Assembly: GCF_023895975.1 (NCBI RefSeq) | Contig: NZ_JALBWM010000018.1 | Span: 1-60,277, forward strand | DNA: 60,277 nucleotides | Reading direction: 5' to 3' | Source: Microbulbifer okhotskensis | GTDB lineage: Bacteria; Pseudomonadota; Gammaproteobacteria; Pseudomonadales; Cellvibrionaceae | Shown: one piece after another, positions 9,128 through 19,629 of the stretch | How the letters are laid out: each line of letters begins with the position of its first letter | Numbering within the stretch: position 1 is the stretch's first letter | The notes under the pieces: model-generated | The model's database searches: none | The model's input: only the letters and a program-made list of their open reading frames with translations | Told to the model about the DNA's origin: nothing | Program-made: the position numbers and the translations under genes

Positions 9128-11359
9128 TCACTCCCAGCGTAGCGGTCTGCGCAGATCAATATGCTCACGCAGTGCATCGGCAACTACGTAGGCTTCAAGG
9201 CGGTGTTCGTAAGTTTCCGTATGGTCGTAATTCATACGTTGCAAGCAGCGCTGAATATAAGCGGCCTCTGGGGACTTGTCGTGCCAAACTCTGCGCCCCC
9301 TAAAAACAGAGCCCAGCATTTTCCACCCACTTTTCTCCACTGCACGCAAGTGATGCAGAGCAACCGCAAGCAGAGCTTCCTCATCGCTGAAATCTGTACC
9401 CAGCGGGTAGTGCGGGAGTTCAGCCAAACACTTTTCATCAGCAAAAATACCCGCAAGATATTCCGGCGTATTGTTATTAAAGGACTCGGGAATCACAAAA
9501 TTTTTTTCAATTTTGCCCGCATGCTTGGCCTGCTCCAGTAAAACTGCCTGAAAACGCGCATCACAAATACTGAGCATGGCTACCATCACATCCCTGTCAG
9601 TTTTACCGCGCAGATCAACGGCCCCGTATTCGGTCACCACCACATCACGTAAGTGCCGGGGAATGGTTGTATGTGGGTATTCCCATACAATATTGCTTTC
9701 ACATATTCCGTCGCGCACCCGCACACTGGGCACAGCAATAATAGATCTCGCCCCCGGCAACTCCCAGGCTTGGGCGACAAAATTGTATTGTCCCCCTACT
9801 CCACTCACTACATGATTATCAGCCAATACATCAGAAACCACCGCCCCACCCAGTGTTACCATCATTGCAGAATTCACAAAGCGACTGTGCTTGCGCTGTG
9901 CCAGTTTGAGCCCCCTCTGGGACTGCAGGTCGTTGGTAAAACTAATTGAGGTCATATCAATACCCGCGCGCTCTTGTGGAGCTAGCTCACGCAGCTCTTG
10001 GTACATCAATTCCGGCCCTAGATAAAAACCTCCGTGTAGCCAGATGCCGCCGATAATTTTTTTATTGAGGCAACCCCCAATGAGCCGGCGCCGACCGTGC
10101 TCACTATGCAGATCACACTCTTCCTCCTCCCCTTCTGGGGTTAATAATTTGTGCCCGCGCCAACTATAGCTGGGATCAACAATGCCAAGTCCCTGTAAAA
10201 ACCTTGTATCTTCCTCTGTTAGTGGACAGCTGATACGCCCAGCATTTTTCAACGCCAGGAGGGTTTCCTCCTGGACGGTAGCTGTCAATTGGTCGCTGTC
10301 CAACAGCTGCTGGAGAGTGGCATCGGGGTAAACTTCACGGCTCAGAACCCCTGCACAGCGCAAATGTAAAAATCCATGCGGGACCATTTCACTGGCACCA
10401 TAGAGCCCCTGCTTGAATGATGCTGTACAAAGTGGCAGGCCTTCGCGGAAACTGTGAAGAGATTCGCTTTTTATCAGGTCGCCTATAACCCTGCAAAACA
10501 GTCCATTCTCTTTATGCCGTAAGCGCAGTACGTGGCAAATCGCATCTCCCAGCGCCCCAATACCCACCTGCAGGGTCCCCCCATCCTCTACCAGACTGGC
10601 TATATGAAAAGCTAAACCGTATTCGGTGTAAGTCACCGGTAAGGCTGGCACGGGAAAAAGGGGAGCATTAAAAGTCTCCCCTTTGAGCAGGAAGTCAAAA
10701 GTGTCCGCTTCAAGTTCACTGCTTCCGGTGAAATACGGTAGCTGTGGGTTAACTTCACCCAAGAGATACAGCAGGTGGTTTTCTCGCTGCGCCGCCAACT
10801 TGAGCAAAGGCAGGGTCAGGTCCGGGTTGCAACTTAAACTGTATTTATCTCCGTGTTCTGACGGCGCCACCATCTGTGCAATCACATTGACCCCGCGATT
10901 GATCAGTTCTTCTGGCACCTGGGTGTAATTAGCGCTCACATAATGTTGCTGGGCATAGTGGTTGCCCAGCAGGGAGCCGGGCTCCATAAAAAATTCGATT
11001 ACTTGGATATTGCCCGGCAAGTGCCCCTTCCGTCTGGCAGGCACATAAGCGAGATCCTGATACTGACTGTAAAGGGAGTCCAGAAGCGGCTGTATGAACC
11101 GCCGGCTTATATCACTACTCCCGTGAGGGCGCTCCAAAGTCAGCGCCGTGAATATGGTCAGGGAAATCGAGGGGTCTGCCACAGCCCTGGCGTATAGTGC
11201 ATTGGCAAAGTGGTTCGCCTTACCGAGGCCCAATGGCAGGCCGAGGACTATTTTGTTATCGACAGCGTCCAAGAGTTTGTCGATACATTCCTCAACACTG
11301 GTAAAACAGGCCGGGGGCTCATTGTGCTCAGATTCCATCGCAGACTGATTCCCACTCAC
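9128..11359 (-). CDS. acetyl-CoA hydrolase / CoA-transferase family protein (long)
   Basis: Member of the acetyl-CoA hydrolase/transferase family, which moves CoA between acyl groups or hydrolyses acetyl-CoA. At 743 residues it is longer than the usual 430-550-residue enzymes; similar long forms occur in related gammaproteobacteria. The C-terminal domain is recognisable (VLADNHVVSGVGGQYNFVAQ around residue 520, then a tail reading TEYGAVDLRGKTDRD). A GTG at 11359 lies 2 nt after the stop of the acyl-CoA dehydrogenase gene; an ATG at 11338 is an alternative start. It converges on pta with only 7 bp between stops and no terminator in between. The CoA acceptor cannot be told from sequence. Confidence 0.85.
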   Translation of the reverse strand: MSGNQSAMESEHNEPPACFTSVEECIDKLLDAVDNKIVLGLPLGLGKANHFANALYARAVADPSISLTIFTALTLERPHGSSDISRRFIQPLLDSLYSQYQDLAYVPARRKGHLPGNIQVIEFFMEPGSLLGNHYAQQHYVSANYTQVPEELINRGVNVIAQMVAPSEHGDKYSLSCNPDLTLPLLKLAAQRENHLLYLLGEVNPQLPYFTGSSELEADTFDFLLKGETFNAPLFPVPALPVTYTEYGLAFHIASLVEDGGTLQVGIGALGDAICHVLRLRHKENGLFCRVIGDLIKSESLHSFREGLPLCTASFKQGLYGASEMVPHGFLHLRCAGVLSREVYPDATLQQLLDSDQLTATVQEETLLALKNAGRISCPLTEEDTRFLQGLGIVDPSYSWRGHKLLTPEGEEEECDLHSEHGRRRLIGGCLNKKIIGGIWLHGGFYLGPELMYQELRELAPQERAGIDMTSISFTNDLQSQRGLKLAQRKHSRFVNSAMMVTLGGAVVSDVLADNHVVSGVGGQYNFVAQAWELPGARSIIAVPSVRVRDGICESNIVWEYPHTTIPRHLRDVVVTEYGAVDLRGKTDRDVMVAMLSICDARFQAVLLEQAKHAGKIEKNFVIPESFNNNTPEYLAGIFADEKCLAELPHYPLGTDFSDEEALLAVALHHLRAVEKSGWKMLGSVFRGRRVWHDKSPEAAYIQRCLQRMNYDHTETYEHRLEAYVVADALREHIDLRRPLRWE

Positions 11360-11361
11360 CG

Positions 11362-13596
11362 CTATTGAACAGTATCAGACCGCCCACCGAGGTGATCAAA
11401 GTGATCAACCTGGATAGCTTTCTCTACCGCATCGGCGGCATCGTAGAGTATCTCTGCTTCTTCATCGCTAATCAGATTTTTTTTCAGGCCCTCTTCAACT
11501 GTCCCCCTACTGAGTGCACGAATCCCGCCTTTTTTCAGTTTCTCACGGGCTCGCTCTGAGGCGCATACTTTTTCAAAAGCCTGCTCGACGATATCGACAC
11601 CATCACCGGCATTACCCACATAAACCCCACTGGTCAAGCGGTCGCGGGTTTCTGAAGGAGTAAGCAATAGTTCTGCACAAGCTTTTGCCTGCCGATCGGA
11701 AGCGGTATGCACACTGTGTCCCCAGGGCATAGTGAGAAAGCGCATTATCTGACCGATAAACGGACGGGGGAAGTTCTGGAATACCTCCAATAAGCTGACC
11801 TCTATTTTATGCAACCCATCACGCATAGCGAACTCCAGTAATGGGAGATCGTCCTTGGGGTGATCATCATCATAGAAGCGCTTCAGCGTACAACTGAGGA
11901 GATAGAGTTGACTGAGTACATCTCCCAAGCGGGAGGAAATTAACTCTTTGCGTTTAAGCTCTCCACCCAAGGTCATCAGGGAAATCTCTGTAACCAGTGT
12001 CAGAACTGCGGAGTATCGATTTAACTGCCGGTAGTACTTGGCCGCACGCCCCACATTCCGCGGACTACTGGCAAAAAGACCCAGGGTCCAGCCGTGGAAA
12101 ACGCCGCGACACAAAGTCTTGAACTGGAACCACATATGCTTGGGCAGCAACTCATCCAGCTCATCCAGCCCCTTCTCCTGGTCAGGATTTTCTGCCGCCA
12201 GCATTTCTTTCAATAAATAGGGGTGACAACGTATTGCACCTTGACCAAAAATCATTAGGCTGCGTGTGAGCAGGTTGGCTCCCTCCACAGTAATTGCAAC
12301 CGGCACCGCGCGATAGACATTACCGAGATAGTTCATGGGCCCATCCATAATGGCCTTGCCCGCATGGATGTCCATGGCATCGATAATCGCCTGACGCAGG
12401 CCGCAAGTTGCATTCGCCTTCATAATGGCCGTAATCACCGCCGGTTTTCGGCCCTCATCAAGTGCCCGTGTAGTGGTTTTATGGGCACTATCCAGTACAA
12501 AGGCAATGGCCGCAATCTCCGCAAGGCGGCGCTGTACCCCCTCAAAACGGCCAACAGGGACATTGAATTGCTCGCGAATCCGCGCGTAAGCACCGGTGGT
12601 ACGCGCAGCCATTTTTGCTCCACCGGTAGAAAGAGACGGCAGTGAAATACCGCGCCCTGCCGCAAGGGCACTCATCAACATCTCCCATCCCTTACCGACA
12701 TTTTCCTCCCCCCCAATAATCCACTCCATGGGCATAAAAACGTCTTTGCCCCAATTTGGGCCATTCTGAAAAGCCTGCATCGCCGGCAAATGTCGCTGAC
12801 CAATGGATACCCCTGGCGTATCGGTAGGTACCAGGGCAACGGTAATTCCCAGTTCTTCTTCATCGCCGATGATATGATCAGGATCGTAAAGCTTGAACGC
12901 CAACCCAAGGACAGTCGCAATTGGCCCCAGAGTGATATAGCGCTTGTGCCAGTTCACACGCATGCCCAGCACTTTTTCACCCTGGTGCTCGCCATAGCAG
13001 ACAATACCGTAATCAATCATCGATGCCGCATCGGAGCCGGCTTGGGGGCTTGTCAATGCGAAACACGGGATATCCCGACCATCTGCCAGTCGCGGCAGAT
13101 AGTAGTCCTTCTGCTCCTGGGTACCGTGAGAAAGAAGCAACTCCCCCGGTCCAAGGGAATTGGGCACCATAACGGTGACCCCCACACTGGTACTTCGAGT
13201 TGAAATCTTGGTGACGATTTCTGCGTGCGCGGTGGGAGAAAAACCAAGGCCCCCATACTTTTTAGGAATAATTATGCCAAAAAAGTGGTTCGCTCTTAGG
13301 AAGTCCCACACATGCTGCGGAATATCATGATCGACATAGCTGATTTGCCAATCATTAATCATCCTGCACAGTTCTTCGACCGGCCCCTCCAGAAAAGCCT
13401 GCTCCTCCTTATTCAACTCCGGTGGTCCCATACCTAAAAGCTGATCCCAATCCGGTTTTCCCGACAACAATTCGGCATCCCACCAAACTTCGCCAGCCTC
13501 CATTGCTTCTCGCTCAGTTTCAGAAATTGGCGGGAGCACCCGCTTAATAATTTTCAAGAGAGGCGCGGTAAAGAATTTTTTGCGCAATTCACTCAT
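11362..13596 (-). CDS. acyl-CoA dehydrogenase, FadE-like
   Basis: FAD-dependent dehydrogenation of acyl-CoA, the first step of beta-oxidation. From the ATG at 13596 (GGAAGG about 5 nt upstream) it has 744 residues; the frame continues upstream to 13671 but without a better ribosome binding site. The core has FALTSPQAGSDAASMID and, near residue 435, ITVEGANLLTRSLMIFGQGA with the probable catalytic Glu. The C-terminal region is of the DUF1974 type found in FadE. Compared with E. coli FadE (about 814 residues) the N-terminal hydrophobic extension is missing. It forms a two-gene unit with the CoA-transferase gene. Chain-length preference is unknown. Confidence 0.9.
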   Translation of the reverse strand: MSELRKKFFTAPLLKIIKRVLPPISETEREAMEAGEVWWDAELLSGKPDWDQLLGMGPPELNKEEQAFLEGPVEELCRMINDWQISYVDHDIPQHVWDFLRANHFFGIIIPKKYGGLGFSPTAHAEIVTKISTRSTSVGVTVMVPNSLGPGELLLSHGTQEQKDYYLPRLADGRDIPCFALTSPQAGSDAASMIDYGIVCYGEHQGEKVLGMRVNWHKRYITLGPIATVLGLAFKLYDPDHIIGDEEELGITVALVPTDTPGVSIGQRHLPAMQAFQNGPNWGKDVFMPMEWIIGGEENVGKGWEMLMSALAAGRGISLPSLSTGGAKMAARTTGAYARIREQFNVPVGRFEGVQRRLAEIAAIAFVLDSAHKTTTRALDEGRKPAVITAIMKANATCGLRQAIIDAMDIHAGKAIMDGPMNYLGNVYRAVPVAITVEGANLLTRSLMIFGQGAIRCHPYLLKEMLAAENPDQEKGLDELDELLPKHMWFQFKTLCRGVFHGWTLGLFASSPRNVGRAAKYYRQLNRYSAVLTLVTEISLMTLGGELKRKELISSRLGDVLSQLYLLSCTLKRFYDDDHPKDDLPLLEFAMRDGLHKIEVSLLEVFQNFPRPFIGQIMRFLTMPWGHSVHTASDRQAKACAELLLTPSETRDRLTSGVYVGNAGDGVDIVEQAFEKVCASERAREKLKKGGIRALSRGTVEEGLKKNLISDEEAEILYDAADAVEKAIQVDHFDHLGGRSDTVQ

Positions 13597-13928
13597 TTTT
13601 ACCTTCCATAATGGCAGCGATCGCAAAAAACCTGCCAATTCCCGCGGATCGAGACAGCTATCAATGCACAATAATAGGTGACGATTGATTGCGAAAAGAA
13701 AACGACTGAGGAAATCTACGCCCCAACTCTGAGGGTATTTTATTTCCGGGAAAAATCGGCGTCCATTTTCTCCAGTGCTATTGAAAAGAGTTTGCTATTA
13801 CCTTTTCCTCATCTCGTCCACTTAAGCAAGCTTCTCAAAACCACTGTCCCATTCAAATCTGACAATTATGACCAAGGACTTAGATATATCAATTTGAAAG
13901 GGAAATAAAAATAAACAAGGAATTTGTT

Positions 13929-15368
13929 ATGAAATTATTTACGGCAATATCACTCACCGGCATCGGCCTGTTACTCCCTTCAATTCTCCACGCTGATCTG
14001 ATCGGTGAAAGCCCACGCCTCAATCCCGCAGTCAGGATCACCCAGAATGAAATTAGCCAAGGTCAGTTGAGCCTCGATGATATTCGCGAAGCGGGCCTTT
14101 TTATTTTTAGTACCCCCTTTAATCGCTATGACGGCTACGGCGATGGGCCTCATGATTTATCCGAGCCCGACAACAATACGCCCACAGGCGGAAATAGACC
14201 CACCCTGCAAGGCAACAACACTTTTCTGCGCATCAATGGGCTTGATGCGCAGAACTGCCTCGAATGCCATACCATCGTCAGCAATAGGACTATCCCCGCC
14301 ACTTTGGGCATTGGTGGAGGTGGCGGTTTCGGTACCAGCGTATTGTTCCGACCGGTCAATATTGATGTGATCGATGAAAATTTTGACGGAATTGCCGAAT
14401 TCAACGGGCGACTGATAAACCCAGTTTTTCTTTTTGGTGCCGGGGGAATTGAATTGGTCGGACGGGAAATGACACTTGAACTACAAATCCAAAAACAATA
14501 TGCACTGGATAATCCCGGCACAAGAGTTGAGCTGGAAACAAAATCGGTCAATTTCGGAACCATCATCGCCGATGAAAACGGCAATCTGGATACAGGTAAC
14601 ATAGAGGGCATCGAGCACGATTTAGTCGTGAGACCTTTTGGTAGAAAGGGAGACAATGCATCAGTCAGAGAGTTTGACATTACCGCACTCGCCTTTCACA
14701 TGGGCATGCAGGCATCCGAGGGATTTGGCGGCGAGACAGCAGATGCCGACAACGATGGTGTAGTGAATGAAATCACCGTTGGTGACCTCTCTGCTCTGAG
14801 TATCTTTATTACCACCTTAGAACGCCCACTTGAGGTAGACAGCAGGGAAAACCGCGATGGCCGTGAGTTGTTTTCAGATATAGGCTGTGCTGGCTGTCAT
14901 CGTTCCAATATGGTTACCGAAAGAAGAACATTGCCCTATAAGCTCACAGGCTCTGCAGAGACGCCTTTTGAGGATACCTTCTATGAAGTTGATCTCACCA
15001 AGCACCCCACCTATTTTCGTGCAACCCGCAGTGGCGGCATTGAAGTCCCAATGTTTTCAGACCTAAAACGCCACGATATGGGTGAAGGTCTGGCAGAGAC
15101 AGCCTTCTTCCAAACGGAACAACAAAATCGTGAGTTTATCACTGCCCGGCTCTGGGGCGTCGCAGACACTGCACCCTACCTGCACGACGGCAGAGCGCAC
15201 ACTTTGGCGGAAGCTATTTTTCTCCATGACAGCCCTGGGAGTGAGGCCAGTGCCGCAGCACAAAACTTCATAGATTTAAGTGAAGATAATCAAAATAAGG
15301 TTTTGAAATTTTTGATGTCACTGAGAATGCCAGAAAATCCAGTTGATGACTTGGTAGATGCGCGTTAA
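13929..15368 (+). CDS. secreted di-heme cytochrome (DUF1111/thiol oxidoreductase-like)
   Basis: 479 residues with a signal peptide (residues 1-22, ending LLLPSILHA) and two heme c motifs: CLECH near residue 110 and CAGCH near 320. The C-terminal LWGVADTAPYLHDGRAHTL is typical of the di-heme oxidoreductase / cytochrome c peroxidase-like family (COG3488 type). It should be a periplasmic electron-transfer protein or peroxidase; the substrate is not evident. Start: ATG at 13929 behind AAGGAA. No operon partner is visible: the flanking genes both point the other way. Confidence 0.85.
   Translation: MKLFTAISLTGIGLLLPSILHADLIGESPRLNPAVRITQNEISQGQLSLDDIREAGLFIFSTPFNRYDGYGDGPHDLSEPDNNTPTGGNRPTLQGNNTFLRINGLDAQNCLECHTIVSNRTIPATLGIGGGGGFGTSVLFRPVNIDVIDENFDGIAEFNGRLINPVFLFGAGGIELVGREMTLELQIQKQYALDNPGTRVELETKSVNFGTIIADENGNLDTGNIEGIEHDLVVRPFGRKGDNASVREFDITALAFHMGMQASEGFGGETADADNDGVVNEITVGDLSALSIFITTLERPLEVDSRENRDGRELFSDIGCAGCHRSNMVTERRTLPYKLTGSAETPFEDTFYEVDLTKHPTYFRATRSGGIEVPMFSDLKRHDMGEGLAETAFFQTEQQNREFITARLWGVADTAPYLHDGRAHTLAEAIFLHDSPGSEASAAAQNFIDLSEDNQNKVLKFLMSLRMPENPVDDLVDAR
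14226..14252. repeat. perfect inverted repeat inside the cytochrome gene
   Basis: CTGCGCATCAA - TGGGC - TTGATGCGCAG: 11-bp perfect arms and a 5-base loop, placed just before the codons of the first heme motif. It would be a strong hairpin in mRNA or single-stranded DNA. Confidence 0.8.
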
Positions 15369-15456
15369 GAAAATCTAGCGATAGTTCACAACAGGCTTCG
15401 CGTTGCGAACTATCGCTTTCAGGCAGTAAGCATCACCGGCTGTACGATATTTAAGG

Positions 15457-15936
15457 CTAGTTCAAAACCTTCTTTGCTAACAGAACGCCATTGTTGTCAG
15501 CGTACAGGTAATCTCCCGGACGAAAGTTCACCCCTCCAAAACTCACGACCAGATCGCGCTCACCGGCCCCTTTCTTTTCTGTCTTCATCGGATGACTTCC
15601 CAGAGCCTGCACCCCCAAATCCAGCTCTCCAATCTCATCAACATCGCGAATACAACCATACATCAGGATACCTTCCCAGCCATTGGCCACTGCTTTTTCC
15701 GCTAACATATCTCCAAGACAGGCGCGTCGCATTGAACCACCCGCATCCACGACCAATACTTTGCCGCGCCCAGGCTCTGCCACCAGCTCACGTACCAGGG
15801 AGTTGTCTTCAAAACATTTGATGGTGACAATTTGACCTCCAAAGCACTCGCGGCCACCGTAATTAACAAACATTGGTTCCACAACTTGCACATCATCCGG
15901 GTAGGCGTCACATAAATCAGGGGTTGATTTCAGCAT
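15457..15936 (-). CDS. rraA: regulator of RNase E activity RraA
   Basis: 159 residues, close to the E. coli protein (161), and colinear with it: [20 protein letters not shown] at the N-terminus, [19 protein letters not shown], then [17 protein letters not shown]. It binds RNase E (whose gene lies at the other end of the window) and lowers its activity; the fold is related to methyltransferase-like aldolases, and some family members are 4-hydroxy-4-methyl-2-oxoglutarate aldolases. No neighbour supports an aldolase role. Single gene, with the L,D-transpeptidase upstream on the same strand. Confidence 0.93.
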   Translation of the reverse strand: MLKSTPDLCDAYPDDVQVVEPMFVNYGGRECFGGQIVTIKCFEDNSLVRELVAEPGRGKVLVVDAGGSMRRACLGDMLAEKAVANGWEGILMYGCIRDVDEIGELDLGVQALGSHPMKTEKKGAGERDLVVSFGGVNFRPGDYLYADNNGVLLAKKVLN

Positions 15937-16013
15937 CGGTAATCTCGCAGCTATCCATGAAAGAATGTGATAATAACGAGAAAGAAGTTGTAACAGTAAG
16001 AGGAAAATAAATA

Positions 16014-16043
16014 CCGGGTATCATCACAGTTGATAATACCCGG
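16014..16043 (-). terminator. possible terminator of the L,D-transpeptidase gene
   Basis: CCGGGTAT...ATACCCGG arms around a loop, followed on the minus strand by a T/A-rich stretch. It lies 27 bases beyond the stop of the L,D-transpeptidase gene. The T-run is interrupted, so termination efficiency is uncertain. Confidence 0.55.
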
Positions 16044-16069
16044 CCAAGCCTTCGCTGCGACGAATAGTA

Positions 16070-16639
16070 CTAATGAGTTACTCGAACTGGAGTGCCTACA
16101 CGCACATGTCGATAAAACTTTCTTGCCATGTGCGGGGGCATACGTACACAACCATGTGAAGCGGGGTAGCCTGGCACATGGCCAGAAGCATGCAGGCCAA
16201 TACCTCCATTAAAGCGAATGTAATTATTCATTCTCGCACCGCGATACACTGTGCCTGAGGGGCGGCGGTGCTTGCGAGTATTTACATTGGATCTCACCAC
16301 TCTGCCAGATCGTCTATCAACAAAACTGCCGTAGATTGAAGAGCGGTGGTTGGGGTGCTTGGAGAGCACACGAAAATGTCCAGCTCGTGTACTATATCCC
16401 CTCTTCCCAGAAGATATCCTTGATACGCCCACCAGCTTTCCACCTTTATATAAATACGCACGCTGCTCACTTAAATCAATTTTAATCGATGGACTACCAC
16501 CCCTGGCCGCTGCACGATCATCAAACCAGTTGGAGGCCCTCGGTTTGGCTTCAACCGCAGGCGCCGCCAGTAAAGCTAAAAGACACAACATCATAAAGAT
16601 GTGCAATATTGGGATTTGTAACTGTCTACTCATTTGCAT
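16070..16639 (-). CDS. L,D-transpeptidase (YkuD domain)
   Basis: 189 residues: an N-terminal hydrophobic signal (residues about 10-29), then a YkuD catalytic domain (about 50-188). The catalytic motif is H...SHGCVRM (GLHASGHVPGYPASHGCVRM, about 150-169) with the nucleophilic Cys. Such enzymes make 3-3 cross-links in peptidoglycan or attach lipoproteins to it. The protein is rich in Arg/His (predicted very basic), consistent with periplasmic binding to the wall. The ATG at 16639 has GAGGTGAG just upstream. No LysM domain is present. Confidence 0.9.
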   Translation of the reverse strand: MQMSRQLQIPILHIFMMLCLLALLAAPAVEAKPRASNWFDDRAAARGGSPSIKIDLSEQRAYLYKGGKLVGVSRISSGKRGYSTRAGHFRVLSKHPNHRSSIYGSFVDRRSGRVVRSNVNTRKHRRPSGTVYRGARMNNYIRFNGGIGLHASGHVPGYPASHGCVRMPPHMARKFYRHVRVGTPVRVTH

Positions 16640-17037
16640 AGCTCACCTCACCAAGTCGGCGTATCCCGCCCTGATCTCCAGCAGGGATATAGCCCTACCT
16701 GATATTTCAGAGTGTGCGCAGTAAAGGGTGAAGACCCAGTGCGAACATTTAGACGGAGTACATTGTGCAACCTGTTTTCCGATTTATACGCAACCTTAGG
16801 ACTCTTCCGATTTTATCGAGGCGAGCGCCAGGATTTAGAATAATTTCTTCTTTGTCGGCAAGCTGATAGAGGTTTGTATTTTGTGGTTAATGTGTCAGCC
16901 AAAAACTTCAAACACAATTGACAGCACAAAATCAGGAATTTTCGAGATTAATGGCAACAGTGGACTCAATTTTTACTGCAATTGGCTTGGCCGCAGTGAA
17001 AAAATAGTGAGGTGAAATGAGAGGTACGAAATTAGTA
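16640..17037. other. gene-free spacer
   Basis: About 400 bases between the divergent start of the L,D-transpeptidase and the end of ppsA. It should hold the transpeptidase promoter. I see no RNA gene or conserved small protein. Confidence 0.5.
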
Positions 17038-17060
17038 AAGCGGCCCCCTAGGGCCGCTTT
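17038..17060 (-). terminator. terminator of ppsA
   Basis: AAAGCGGCCC / GGGCCGCTTT arms with a very short loop, 10 bases beyond the ppsA stop. On the minus strand the stem ends in CTTTACTAA, a short T stretch. Confidence 0.75.
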
Positions 17061-17070
17061 AAGAGCAAAA

Positions 17071-19440
17071 TTAGCCTTCTTCGTTAGCCAGGAATAGCCA
17101 AGTATCTACAGCGGTGTCCGGATTTAGGGAAACACTATCTATACCCTCATCCATCAACCAGCGAGCAAAGTCCTTATGGTCAGATGGGCCCTGCCCACAA
17201 ATACCGACATACTTACCCGCTTTCTTACAAGCTTGAATGGCCATTGAGAGCAGAGCTTTCACTGCAGGGTTGCGCTCGTCAAACAAGTCTGCAACCAGAC
17301 CGGAATCACGATCCAGGCCGAGAGTGAGCTGGGTCAGATCATTAGAACCGATAGAGAAACCATCAAAGTGCTCTAGGAATTCTTCGGCTAACAAGGCGTT
17401 AGAGGGTAGCTCGCACATCATGATGATCTTGAGACCACCTTCACCACGACGGAGACCATTATCAGCCAGTAAGCCAACAACTTCCTTAGCCTCTTCCGGG
17501 GTGCGCACGAAGGGCACCATGATTTCGACATTGGTAAGACCCATTTCATCGCGAACCTTTTTCAGTGCGCGACACTCCAGGGCGAAGCACTGACGAAAGT
17601 CTTTTGATCGATAGCGGGCAGCACCACGGAAACCAAGCATGGGGTTCTCTTCGCTGGGCTCATACAGTTGGCCGCCAACAAGGTGGGCATACTCATTGGA
17701 CTTAAAGTCTGACAAACGCACGATCACACGATTCGGAGCAAAAGCTGCAGCCAGTGTTGCGATACCTTCAACCAGTTTTTCGACAATAAAATCTTCTGGG
17801 GAATCGTAACCGCCGATGCGCTCGCGAATATTCTGCTGAAGATCTTCGGGGAGGTTTTCCAGCTCCAATAGCGCCTTCGGATGAATACCGATCATGCGAT
17901 TGAGAATAAATTCTAAACGCGCCAGGCCAACGCCTTGATTGGGCAGATGGCTAAAGGCAAAGGCGCGATCCGGGTTACCCACGTTCAGCATGATTTTGAA
18001 CGGCAGATCCGGCATTTCCGCAACTTCTGTTTCTTCACGCTGGAAATCCAACTCACCGGCCATTACAAAACCAGTGTCACCTTCCGCACAAGAAACAGTA
18101 ACCGGGGTACCGGTTTCCAGCAATTTGGTGGCATTCCCACAGCCAACCACTGCGGGAATTCCCAGCTCGCGGGCAATAATCGCAGCGTGACAAGTACGGC
18201 CACCACGGTTAGTGACGATAGCACTGGCCTTCTTTAGTACGGGCTCCCAGTCTGGGTCGGTCATATCGGTAACCAGAACTTCACCATCCTGCATCAGCGC
18301 CATGTCTTCAACAGATTCCAGCTTGCGCACGGGTCCAGCGCCGATACGTTGGCCAATGGCACGGCCTTCACAGAGTACATCACTGCGCTCTTGCAGACTG
18401 TAGCGCTCGATACTCGTACCTTGGTCACGGGAGCGTACTGTTTCAGGTCGCGCCTGCACGATAAACAACTTACCGCTATCGCCGTCTTTGGCCCACTCAA
18501 TATCCATCGGGCGGCCATAGTGCGCTTCAATCTTGCGAGCCTGAATGGCCAGATCGGTAAGCTCCGCATCATTGAGGGCAAAACGCTGGCGGTCTTCGTC
18601 CGCCACTTCGATGGTCTTCACCGAGCGGCCACATTCACCGCTCTCGTCGTAAACCATTTTGAGCGCTTTGCTACCGCGATTACGGCGCAGGATCGCCGGG
18701 CGGCCAGCATCCAATGCAGGTTTGTAGAGATAGAATTCATCCGGGTTCACAGCACCCTGCACGACAGTTTCCCCCAAACCGAAAGCAGCGGTGATAAAGA
18801 TCACATCGCGGAAGCCGCTTTCGGTGTCCAGGGTGAACATAACACCGGCAGCACCGGTCTCACTGCGCACCATATGCTGGATACCGGCAGATAGGGCAAC
18901 ACCCACATCGGCATAACCGGTGTGTACTCGATAAGCTATAGCGCGATCGTTATAGAGAGAGGCAAAAACCTCCTTCACCGCCTGTAGTACTGCGTCGATT
19001 CCGCGAATATTCAGGAAAGTTTCCTGTTGACCGGCAAAGGAGGCATCCGGCAGGTCTTCCGCAGTTGCAGAGGATCGCACCGCAACCGCTGTCTCACCGC
19101 CACCCAATGCTTCGTAACCCACGCGGATGTCTTTTTCCAACTGTTGTGGGAAGGGAGTTTGCAGGATCCAGTTGCGGATCTCATCGCCTGCTCGGGCCAA
19201 CTCTGTCACGTTAGCAACATCCAGCCCCTGTAAACGCTCCGCTATACGCTGTTCCAATTGCTCGTGAACCAGAAAAGCCCGGAAGGCCTCCGCGGTTGTG
19301 GCAAAACCGCCCGGTACACTCACCCCGGCACCGGCACCGGCAAGGGATGAGATCATCTCGCCAAGTGATGCATTCTTTCCGCCGACTTTGTCGACGTCAG
19401 CCATACCCAGTTTTGCGAAGTCGATCGTAAAGTTCGTCAA
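17071..19440 (-). CDS. ppsA: phosphoenolpyruvate synthase
   Basis: Makes PEP from pyruvate and ATP, the gluconeogenic entry needed during growth on acetate or lactate. 789 residues as in other PpsA proteins. N-terminal ATP-binding domain ([37 protein letters not shown]), central swivel domain with the catalytic His in [20 protein letters not shown] near residue 420, and C-terminal PEP-binding barrel ([18 protein letters not shown]; near the end GICGQGPSD). Divergent from ppsR, whose product inactivates it. Confidence 0.97.
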   Translation of the reverse strand: MTNFTIDFAKLGMADVDKVGGKNASLGEMISSLAGAGAGVSVPGGFATTAEAFRAFLVHEQLEQRIAERLQGLDVANVTELARAGDEIRNWILQTPFPQQLEKDIRVGYEALGGGETAVAVRSSATAEDLPDASFAGQQETFLNIRGIDAVLQAVKEVFASLYNDRAIAYRVHTGYADVGVALSAGIQHMVRSETGAAGVMFTLDTESGFRDVIFITAAFGLGETVVQGAVNPDEFYLYKPALDAGRPAILRRNRGSKALKMVYDESGECGRSVKTIEVADEDRQRFALNDAELTDLAIQARKIEAHYGRPMDIEWAKDGDSGKLFIVQARPETVRSRDQGTSIERYSLQERSDVLCEGRAIGQRIGAGPVRKLESVEDMALMQDGEVLVTDMTDPDWEPVLKKASAIVTNRGGRTCHAAIIARELGIPAVVGCGNATKLLETGTPVTVSCAEGDTGFVMAGELDFQREETEVAEMPDLPFKIMLNVGNPDRAFAFSHLPNQGVGLARLEFILNRMIGIHPKALLELENLPEDLQQNIRERIGGYDSPEDFIVEKLVEGIATLAAAFAPNRVIVRLSDFKSNEYAHLVGGQLYEPSEENPMLGFRGAARYRSKDFRQCFALECRALKKVRDEMGLTNVEIMVPFVRTPEEAKEVVGLLADNGLRRGEGGLKIIMMCELPSNALLAEEFLEHFDGFSIGSNDLTQLTLGLDRDSGLVADLFDERNPAVKALLSMAIQACKKAGKYVGICGQGPSDHKDFARWLMDEGIDSVSLNPDTAVDTWLFLANEEG

Positions 19441-19629
19441 GTGAAGACCCTCTAAAATTCAGGTTGAGTGGCGGCCGATTATAAGGATGAGTTTTGTAAA
19501 AAATAGCCCGTAAAAAACATCAAAAATGTTGTAAATTTTCTACAGAATTCGCAAAACAACGGAATAAAAGACCTTTGGGTCCATCCTCTCTTACAATAGC
19601 CCTACCCCGCCTACAGACCGAGAACCAGC
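19441..19629. promoter_or_regulatory. divergent promoter region ppsA / ppsR
   Basis: 189 bp between the divergent starts, AT-rich in the middle (19495-19560). Both promoters must lie here; I could not assign unambiguous -35/-10 pairs. Confidence 0.5.

Noticed and set aside
13678..13908. 76-residue frame before the cytochrome gene
   Set aside because: AT-rich, no ribosome site, occupies the likely promoter region of the cytochrome and upstream region of the dehydrogenase.
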